DNA from: DUAL01 sp964452095
Lineage (GTDB): Bacteria; Bacteroidota; Bacteroidia; Flavobacteriales; BACL11
Length of the DNA: 22,258 nucleotides
Assembly: GCA_964452095.1 (NCBI GenBank)
Contig: CAYVKX010000028.1
Location: 1-22,258 of the forward strand
Direction: 5' to 3'
Shown: positions 16,851-22,258 of the stretch, piece by piece
Position numbering within the stretch: position 1 is the stretch's first letter
Layout of the letters: each line of letters begins with the position of its first letter
The notes under the pieces: generated by a model
The model's input: only the letters and a program-made list of their open reading frames with translations
Databases searched by the model: none
What the model was told of the DNA's origin: nothing
Made by a program: the position numbers and the translations under genes

Positions 16851-17798
16851 ATGTCAGTATTAGTCTATACAGAAAATTGGAAAGGAACTTTTAGAAAAAG
16901 TACATTTGAGGCGGTATCTTACGCTAGTGAAACTGCAAAATTATTAGGCACAGATGTTGTTGCACTTTCATTTGGAGAAGTGGTAGATGATGAGCTTAAT
17001 AAATTAGGAAATTATGGTGCAAGCAAAGTGCTTTCTGCAAGTGGAGTGAATAAAGGAGATAGTAAAGGGGCTACAAATCTTTTTGCGGAACAGGCATCAG
17101 ATGCACAAGCCATTATTTTCGCGAATACTTATACTGCAAAAATGATTGCTCCAAGATTATCAGCAAAACTAAAAGCCGGAATGGTGTCTAATGTAATTGG
17201 ACTTCCTTCATCCACTTCTCCAATAAATGTAAACCGAAAAACATTCTCTGGAAAAGCCATTGAAAAAGCAGTAATTAATTCAGAAAAGGCAATTCTAACT
17301 CTAGCTCCTAATGCGTTTGGCTTGGTAGAATGCGGAGGAAATTGCAGTATTGAAAAAATTAATGCAGCTGAAAATGGAAGTATAACTATTGAAGGAGAGG
17401 AAGTTGCAAGTGGAAAAATATCCTTAGCAGAAGCAGAAATCATTGTATCGGCAGGGAGAGGATTAAAAGGAGCTGAAAATTGGGGAATGATAGAAGAGTT
17501 AGCAGAATTATTAGGGGCAGCAACTGCATGTTCGAAACCAGTAGCTGATATTGGTTGGAGACCGCATGGAGAACATGTAGGGCAAACTGGAAAAGCAGTA
17601 GCTCCAAACCTTTATATTGCCATTGGAATTTCGGGTGCAATTCAACATTTGGCTGGAGTAAATTCTTCTAAAGTTATGGTTGCTATTAACACAGATGCAG
17701 AAGCCCCGTTTTTTAAGGCAGCTGATTATGGAATTGTGGGAGATGCTTTTGAAGTTGTACCAAGATTAATAGAGGAAATTAAAAACGCAAAAAACTAA
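16851..17798 (+). CDS. etfA: Electron transfer flavoprotein, alpha subunit
   Basis: A 315-residue EtfA, the FAD-binding partner of EtfB. The C-terminal FAD domain is unmistakable: GRGLKGAENWGMIEELAELL, the GWRPHGEHVGQTGKAVAPNL loop that contacts the flavin, then GISGAIQHLAGV and INTDAEAPFFKAADYGIVGD. The N-terminal domain is shorter and more divergent. Its length suits a bacterial group I ETF. It is followed after three bases by the nuclease gene, which points to one transcript. Confidence 0.95.
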   Translation: MSVLVYTENWKGTFRKSTFEAVSYASETAKLLGTDVVALSFGEVVDDELNKLGNYGASKVLSASGVNKGDSKGATNLFAEQASDAQAIIFANTYTAKMIAPRLSAKLKAGMVSNVIGLPSSTSPINVNRKTFSGKAIEKAVINSEKAILTLAPNAFGLVECGGNCSIEKINAAENGSITIEGEEVASGKISLAEAEIIVSAGRGLKGAENWGMIEELAELLGAATACSKPVADIGWRPHGEHVGQTGKAVAPNLYIAIGISGAIQHLAGVNSSKVMVAINTDAEAPFFKAADYGIVGDAFEVVPRLIEEIKNAKN

Positions 17799-17801
17799 AT
17801 T

Positions 17802-18395
17802 TTGAAGTTAATTCAATTAGATATAGCTGCACTCAAGCAAAGCGATTCGCAAAACAATTCTTATGTTTTACTACTGAACGAAATGGAAGGTAAAAGGCAG
17901 TTACCTATTGTAATTGGATGGTGTGAAGCACGCTCAATTGCTATGGCTTTAGAAGATGAAAATCCTCCTGAAAGACCGCTTACGCATGATTTATTTTTAA
18001 GCATTAGTGCTAGTTTTGATATCACTATAAGTAAGGTAACTATTCACACTTTAAATGAGGGAGTTTTTCACGCCTCTTTTTTCTGTAAATCAGAAGAGGG
18101 GGAGGAAATTGAGATAGATGCTAGAACTTCTGATGCGGTGGCACTTGCAGTGAGGTTTAAGTGTCCTATTTTTACTACTGAAGATGTGCTAGCTAATGCC
18201 GGTATTATTACAGATAGATCGCTTGAAGAAGATGATATTTTCTTGGAAGAAGAAAGCGAAAAAACAGAGGAAAAAGGACTGAAAGATTTTAGTGTAAGAA
18301 AACTGCAAACTCTCCTTAAAAAAGCGATTGAAGAAGAAGATTATGAAAAAGCAGCAGAAATTAGAGATGTACTTAATAAACGAAATGAGAATTAA
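17802..18395 (+). CDS. Bifunctional nuclease family protein (DUF151) with UVR motif
   Basis: A 197-residue protein. Residues about 1-130 are the DUF151/BFN domain: QLPIVIGWCEARSIAMALED, RPLTHDLFLSISASF and IDARTSDAVALAVRFKCPIF. Named members of the family were described as having RNase and DNase activity. Residues about 160-195 are a UvrB/UvrC-type helical motif (LQTLLKKAIEEEDYEKAAEI, then RD), used for protein contacts. An acidic linker of Glu runs joins them. The start must be TTG at 17802: the conserved domain begins right there, and the next Met would remove a conserved strand. It sits three bases after etfA, and its TAA is directly followed by the transporter ATG. The link to electron transfer is unclear; the link to nucleoside uptake downstream is more sensible. 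Confidence 0.85.
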   Translation: MKLIQLDIAALKQSDSQNNSYVLLLNEMEGKRQLPIVIGWCEARSIAMALEDENPPERPLTHDLFLSISASFDITISKVTIHTLNEGVFHASFFCKSEEGEEIEIDARTSDAVALAVRFKCPIFTTEDVLANAGIITDRSLEEDDIFLEEESEKTEEKGLKDFSVRKLQTLLKKAIEEEDYEKAAEIRDVLNKRNEN

Positions 18396-19682
18396 ATGAA
18401 ACGATTTTTCCTTTTTCTATTCTTACTTTTTTCATTCTCATCCTTTTCGCAAAACATTGTTGGAAATTGGAATTTCAACACTATCCTTGCTGATTCTATT
18501 GAAATAGGAGAAAACCTAAAGCCAATTTCAGATGGCGATAAAATGAAAATTAATAATGATGGAACTTTTCATTATGAAATAAAAGAAGCAAATCTGATAG
18601 CAGATGGGAAATGGGAATTACATGAAGATAATCTTTCGTTTCATTATACTTTACCAAAAGAAATGACACGAATTTATCAGATTACTACTGATAAAAATAC
18701 TTTAGTGTTAAATGAAAATGGAATTAATTATTCATTTGAAAAAGCAAAATCGACTATTATAACTACAAGTGGGATTACAATTACATCTATTTTCAGAGGG
18801 ATTTTAGGGTTAATTTCACTTTTACTTATTGCTTTTTTATTTAGCCGTAACCGAAAAGGTATCGACTGGAAATTAGTTGCAAAAGGTTTAGGAATACAAA
18901 TAATATTTGCTCTTTTAATTTTAAAAGTCCCTTTTGTTTCTGCAGGATTTGAGTTTGTAGGAAAAATATTTACCAAAATTATTTCTTTCACACAAGATGG
19001 AACAATGTTCCTTTTCAAATCATTTGTTACAGGGCAATTAGAATCTCCACTAATAAACTTTGCAGTAATGATTTTACCAACTGTAATTTTCTTTTCTGCA
19101 CTTACTTCTTTATTTTATTATTGGGGAATTTTACCAAGAATAGTTTATGGTTTTGCTTGGCTCATGAAAAAAACTTTACGCCTTTCAGGGCCTGAAAGTG
19201 TAGCGGCTGCAGGAAATATCTTTTTAGGGCAGACAGAATCTCCTCTACTTGTAAAACCATATTTGGATAAAATGACCATGTCGGAGATGTTGTGTTTGAT
19301 GAGTGGAGGAATGGCAACAATTGCAGGTGGAGTTTTGGCAGCATATATCGGTTTTTTGGGTGGAGATGACCCTGTACAGCAAATTATGTTTGCCAAACAT
19401 TTATTAGCGGCATCTGTTATGTCGGCACCAGCAGCTATTGTGGCTGCAAAAATGTTATTGCCGGAAAAAGAAAAATTTGAAACAAAATTAGAAGTTAGTA
19501 AAGCAGATATGGGAGCTAATGCTTTAGAAGCAATTTCAAAAGGAACAACTGATGGCCTCAGATTAGCGGTAAATGTTGGGGCTATGTTATTAGTATTTAT
19601 CGGGCTTATGTCAATGGCAAACTTTATACTTTTAAAAGTTGGAGATTGGACTACTCTNNNNNNNNNNCCAAAATCATTTTAA
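18396..19682 (+). CDS. Nucleoside transporter (CNT/NupC family), N-terminal part, with lipocalin-like domain
   Basis: The first part of a concentrative nucleoside transporter, which imports nucleosides with Na+ or H+. Residues 1-19 are a signal peptide (MKRFFLFLFLLFSFSSFSQ). Residues 20-118 form a strand-rich domain opening with GNWNF, like the GxW of lipocalins. Membrane helices start at about residue 128. The CNT signature GQTESPLLVKPYLDKMTMSE, with its substrate-site Gln and Glu, and LMSGGMATIAGGVLAAYIG are present. The true frame ends at 19657, where ten N and an inverted duplication intervene; the last four readable codons (PKSF) and the TAA at 19680 are artefacts. Joined to the 3' part, the frame is continuous and would encode about 555 residues. 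Substrates cannot be named. The gene directly follows the nuclease gene. Confidence 0.88.
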   Translation: MKRFFLFLFLLFSFSSFSQNIVGNWNFNTILADSIEIGENLKPISDGDKMKINNDGTFHYEIKEANLIADGKWELHEDNLSFHYTLPKEMTRIYQITTDKNTLVLNENGINYSFEKAKSTIITTSGITITSIFRGILGLISLLLIAFLFSRNRKGIDWKLVAKGLGIQIIFALLILKVPFVSAGFEFVGKIFTKIISFTQDGTMFLFKSFVTGQLESPLINFAVMILPTVIFFSALTSLFYYWGILPRIVYGFAWLMKKTLRLSGPESVAAAGNIFLGQTESPLLVKPYLDKMTMSEMLCLMSGGMATIAGGVLAAYIGFLGGDDPVQQIMFAKHLLAASVMSAPAAIVAAKMLLPEKEKFETKLEVSKADMGANALEAISKGTTDGLRLAVNVGAMLLVFIGLMSMANFILLKVGDWTTXXXXPKSF

Positions 19683-19840
19683 AGGAAAGGTTATCATATT
19701 GAGTGTGATTTTAAATCTATATATTTAGAGTAGTCCAATCTCCAACTTTTAAAAGTATAAAGTTGGAGATTGGACTACTCTAAATATATGGATTGCAAAT
19801 CACACTCAATATGATAACCTTTCCTTTAATATGATTTTGG
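19621..19840. repeat. Foldback inverted duplication around the gap, probable chimeric join
   Basis: The 37 bases at 19621-19657 recur as an exact reverse complement at 19726-19762. After a short AT-rich loop the last 20 bases recur again in direct orientation at about 19761-19781. Bases 19668-19725 are a near-exact reverse complement of the coding sequence that follows, with four differences in about 59 bases. The result is a hairpin with arms of about 79 bases. The turn lies at a short shared AAAGTT. Joining 19657 to about 19782 gives the uninterrupted protein TTLNIWIANHTQYDNLSFNM, so the extra material is best explained as a contig-end or amplification chimera. Confidence 0.85.
19658..19667. 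other. Assembly gap of ten N
   Basis: Ten unknown bases inside the nucleoside transporter gene. Ten is a common placeholder length, so the real size may differ. The flanks on the two sides are inverted copies of each other, so probably nothing real is missing here. Confidence 0.95.
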
Positions 19841-20187
19841 GTTATATTGGTGCACCAATTGCATGGCTTATGGGAGTGTGTAAAGAGGATATGTTTTTGG
19901 TAGGCCAATTATTGGGAGAGAAAACGGTATTGAATGAATTTGTAGGGTATATGTCCTTAGGAGAAATGAAAAATGCAGGACTATTTTTTGAACAGAAATC
20001 GATAATTATAGCTACTTATATATTGTGTGGTTTTGCCAACTTTGCTTCTATTGGCATACAAATTGGTGGTATTGGTGCACTAGCTCCCAAAAGAAGAGGT
20101 GATTTATCCAAATTAGGGATTTTGGCTTTAATTGCAGGAACATTAGCTTCCCTATTTACAGCTGTAATTGTAGGGATGTTAATTTAA
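19831..20187 (+). CDS. Nucleoside transporter (CNT/NupC family), C-terminal part
   Basis: The rest of the transporter begun at 18396, not a separate gene. The frame is open upstream to about 19782 and joins the first part once the inverted duplication is removed. The ATG at 19831 is simply an internal Met. CNT features are LGYIGAPIAWLMGV, the amphipathic NEFVGYMSLGEM segment and the conserved CGFANFASIGIQIGGIGALAP with its Phe-Ala-Asn-Phe substrate and ion site. A final membrane helix (LALIAGTLASLFTAVIVGML) ends the protein. The next gene begins six bases after the TAA. Confidence 0.88.
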   Translation: MILGYIGAPIAWLMGVCKEDMFLVGQLLGEKTVLNEFVGYMSLGEMKNAGLFFEQKSIIIATYILCGFANFASIGIQIGGIGALAPKRRGDLSKLGILALIAGTLASLFTAVIVGMLI

Positions 20188-20193
20188 CTAATT

Positions 20194-20877
20194 ATGATGA
20201 AAAAACTACTACTTATATTACTTTGCTTACCAATGATTGGATTTGGGCAAACTAATTCAAATTTCCAATTATTTTTAGGAGGAAGTTATTCTTCAATTAA
20301 TAAAGTTCCAGGAAAAGCGTATGAAGAGGAATTTAAAGGTGTAAGCTTTGGTTTAACTTTTCTTGAATTTGAAATGACTAATAAGTTGTCAATAAAGATT
20401 CAATTAATGAAACAAGATAAGGGGGACTACATTAATCAATTATTAAATATTAATAATGTAGGCGAGAAAGAAGTTACTATTTCTAATAACCTCAATTATT
20501 TAACAATTCCTTTTATTATACAAAGAAATTGGCATACACTGAAATGGAAATTTAGCATAAATGGAGGCGTCTATACAGGGTTGATTCTAGATGCAACTCA
20601 AAATACTGAAGTTGAATCTTTTTCTGAAGGAGTATTAACAATAGTAGATAATGAATATCAAATTGGGGAACAAGATATCAAAGAAGAAATTAACAATACT
20701 GACTTTGGTTTTGTTTTTGGTTATGAAATTAGCAGAAAACTAACAGACAATTTATATCTCGGTTTTTCAGCAAGCCTAGAACAAGGATTGGTTGATATAG
20801 ATTTATTTGACAGTAGCAAATCGACAAATATATCTTACAACAGCTCACTGTTTCTTTCGTATTCACTTAAAAACTAG
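20194..20877 (+). CDS. Outer membrane beta-barrel protein (PorT-like)
   Basis: A 227-residue protein with a signal peptide (MMKKLLLILLCLPMIGFGQ, cut near residue 18). The rest alternates polar and hydrophobic residues, as in an eight- to ten-strand outer membrane barrel: FQLFLGGSYSSINKV, KWKFSINGGVYTGLIL, FGFVFGYEISRKLTDNLYLG, ending SSLFLSYSLKN with a C-terminal aromatic-rich strand. This is the general PorT-like barrel form common in Bacteroidota; no specific function can be given. Its position between the nucleoside transporter and thyA, with gaps of 6 and 12 bases, raises the idea of an outer membrane port for nucleosides, but nothing in the protein shows that. Met2 is an equally good start. 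Confidence 0.7.
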   Translation: MMKKLLLILLCLPMIGFGQTNSNFQLFLGGSYSSINKVPGKAYEEEFKGVSFGLTFLEFEMTNKLSIKIQLMKQDKGDYINQLLNINNVGEKEVTISNNLNYLTIPFIIQRNWHTLKWKFSINGGVYTGLILDATQNTEVESFSEGVLTIVDNEYQIGEQDIKEEINNTDFGFVFGYEISRKLTDNLYLGFSASLEQGLVDIDLFDSSKSTNISYNSSLFLSYSLKN

Positions 20878-20889
20878 AAACTATATAAA

Positions 20890-21684
20890 ATGCAACAATA
20901 TTTAGATTTAATGACACGCGTGATAGAAGAAGGTACGCTTAAAGAAGATAGAACAGGAACGGGAACAAAAAGTGTTTTTGGCCATCAGATGCGTTTTAAT
21001 CTATCGGAAGGGTTTCCGTGTGTTACTACCAAAAAACTACACTTAAAATCCATCATTCACGAATTACTTTGGTTTTTGAAGGGAGATACAAACATCAAAT
21101 ACCTAAAAGAAAATGGAGTGCGTATTTGGGATGAGTGGGCAGATGAAAATGGAGATTTAGGACATGTTTACGGTTACCAATGGAGAAGCTGGCCAGCACC
21201 TGACGGAAATCACATTGACCAAATCACTCAAGTAGTTGAGGCTTTAAAAAACAACCCAGATAGCAGAAGAATTATTGTAAGTGCATGGAATGTTGGGGAA
21301 ATCGAGCAAATGGCTTTACCACCTTGCCATGCATTTTTCCAATTTTATGTAGCAGACGGCAAACTTTCTTGTCAGCTGTATCAAAGAAGTGCCGATATCT
21401 TTTTGGGTGTTCCGTTCAATATCGCATCTTATGCCCTACTTACTATGATGATGGCACAAGTTTGTGATTTGGAAGTAGGTGATTTTGTGCATACTTTGGG
21501 AGATGCACATATTTACACCAATCATTTTGAGCAAACAGAGCTACAATTAAGTAGAGATACAAAAGCATTACCAAAAATGAAAATCAACCCAGAGGTGAAA
21601 AGTATTTTTGATTTCACAATTGATGATTTTGAGTTAGTAGATTATGAATATCATCCACACATTAAAGGAAAGGTAGCGATATAA
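20890..21684 (+). CDS. thyA: Thymidylate synthase
   Basis: A 264-residue ThyA, the same length as the E. coli enzyme. It methylates dUMP to dTMP with 5,10-methylenetetrahydrofolate and releases dihydrofolate. The nucleophile is Cys146 in LPPCHAFFQFYV. Other signatures are EDRTGTGTKSVFGHQMRFNL, the LGHVYGYQWRSWPAPDG segment, CQLYQRSADIFLGVPFNIAS with phosphate-binding Arg and Ser, and HTLGDAHIYTNH. It sits in the operon behind the nuclease, transporter and barrel genes, and its stop overlaps the next ATG by one base. No dihydrofolate reductase gene follows in the window, although one often accompanies thyA. Confidence 0.97.
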   Translation: MQQYLDLMTRVIEEGTLKEDRTGTGTKSVFGHQMRFNLSEGFPCVTTKKLHLKSIIHELLWFLKGDTNIKYLKENGVRIWDEWADENGDLGHVYGYQWRSWPAPDGNHIDQITQVVEALKNNPDSRRIIVSAWNVGEIEQMALPPCHAFFQFYVADGKLSCQLYQRSADIFLGVPFNIASYALLTMMMAQVCDLEVGDFVHTLGDAHIYTNHFEQTELQLSRDTKALPKMKINPEVKSIFDFTIDDFELVDYEYHPHIKGKVAI

Positions 21685-22258
21685 TGGCTAATATAATTGT
21701 TTTAGGAGCAGGATTAGTAGGAGGTGTAATGGCAAAAGATTTAGCCAAAAACCATAATATTACTTCAGTAGATATTTCACAAAAAAACTTAGATGTTTTA
21801 GATGGAATAAAAACTATCTGTGCTGATGTTTCTGATACAGCAACTATACAAAACTTAATTAAAGATTTTGATTTGGTAGTCGGTGCAGTTCCTGGATTTA
21901 TGGGTTACAAAATGATGAAAGATGTAATTGAAGCTGGAAAAAATATAGTAGACATTTCTTTCTATCCGGAAGACCCTTTTAGTTTAGATGAATTGGCAAA
22001 GAAGAAAGGAGTTGTAGCTGTTATGGATTGTGGAGTTGCTCCTGGTATGGGAAATATCATTCTAGGTCATTATAATTTAAATATGAAGGTTATTGATTAT
22101 GAATGTTTAGTGGGTGGATTGCCAGAAAGAAGAGAATGGCCTTATGAGTATCAATCCGTTTTTTCTCCTATTGATGTAATTGAAGAGTATGTGCGTCCAG
22201 CTCGTTTTGTAAAAAACTCAAAGATGATTACCAAAGAAGCTTTATCAGATACTGAAAT
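21684..22258 (+). CDS. Saccharopine dehydrogenase family protein, partial
   Basis: The first 191 codons of a gene cut by the right edge. It begins at the ATG that shares its A with the thyA stop (TAATG), a layout typical of coupled translation. The N-terminus MANIIVLGAGLVGGVMAKDL is a Rossmann dinucleotide-binding fold with the GxGxxG pattern. VDISFYPEDPFSLDELAKKK and MDCGVAPGMGNIILGHYN match the saccharopine dehydrogenase-like (Lys9/Lys1-type) reductases, which act in lysine breakdown or related amine metabolism. Whether this is true saccharopine dehydrogenase or a carboxynorspermidine dehydrogenase-like relative cannot be decided from the visible part. Nothing in it ties it to nucleotide metabolism. 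Confidence 0.85.
   Translation, partial: MANIIVLGAGLVGGVMAKDLAKNHNITSVDISQKNLDVLDGIKTICADVSDTATIQNLIKDFDLVVGAVPGFMGYKMMKDVIEAGKNIVDISFYPEDPFSLDELAKKKGVVAVMDCGVAPGMGNIILGHYNLNMKVIDYECLVGGLPERREWPYEYQSVFSPIDVIEEYVRPARFVKNSKMITKEALSDTE

Noticed and set aside
19680..19682. Natural stop codon of the nucleoside transporter at this position
   Set aside because: It lies in the inverted duplicated segment after the N-run; the real frame continues in the direct copy from about 19782 to 20187.
19726..19781. Transcription terminator or mobile-element inverted repeat at the hairpin
   Set aside because: There is no T-tract, transposase or target duplication. The arms are copies of the transporter's own coding sequence.

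Overview
The window looks like the chromosome of an AT-rich member of the Bacteroidota, probably a flavobacterium-like lineage. Four things point there: OmpA proteins with thrombospondin type-3 repeats, a PorT-like barrel, a GH3-family protein and a nucleoside transporter with a signal peptide; a membrane pyrophosphatase of the K+-dependent type; A-rich leaders in place of strong Shine-Dalgarno sites; and at least seven copies of the Bacteroidota -7 promoter element TAnnTTTG just upstream of genes. No tRNA, rRNA, CRISPR array, insertion sequence or phage gene is visible. Almost every base is coding, mostly housekeeping and envelope genes.

Layout. 1-2175 (minus): mutS, running off the left edge and disrupted by an in-frame TAG plus a frameshifting microdeletion. 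2212-2736 (plus): a TrmH/SpoU RNA methyltransferase. 2737-4449 (minus) and 4591-6264 (plus): two divergent envelope proteins, an OmpA/TSP3 barrel protein and an OmpA-like/TPR lipoprotein. 6331-7227: a sulfotransferase behind a terminator. 7222-8326 (minus): overlapping folK and a deoxynucleoside kinase. 8430-10190 (plus): sppA. 10200-11021 (minus): a DUF2797 protein. 11063-12568 (plus): a GH3-family enzyme. 12655-13269 (plus): a second deoxynucleoside kinase. 13345-15903 (minus): hppA with an unusual C-terminal tail. 16085-22258 (plus): a tight run of etfB, etfA, a bifunctional nuclease, a nucleoside transporter, a small barrel protein, thyA and a saccharopine dehydrogenase-like gene that runs off the right edge.

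How the genes fit together. Several concern DNA precursors: a nuclease of the DUF151 family, a concentrative nucleoside transporter, two deoxynucleoside kinases, thymidylate synthase and the folate enzyme HPPK. Together they suggest nucleoside uptake and salvage plus dTMP and folate synthesis. The mismatch-repair gene mutS is broken in the same window.

Data quality. A run of ten N at 19658-19667 lies beside a near-perfect inverted duplication inside the nucleoside transporter. This looks like a chimeric join or contig-end artefact; removing it restores one continuous reading frame. I found no convincing new multi-gene system. The observations most worth a second look are the doubly damaged mutS, the periplasm-facing tail on the pyrophosphatase, the lipocalin-like/transporter fusion, and the palindrome at the gap.
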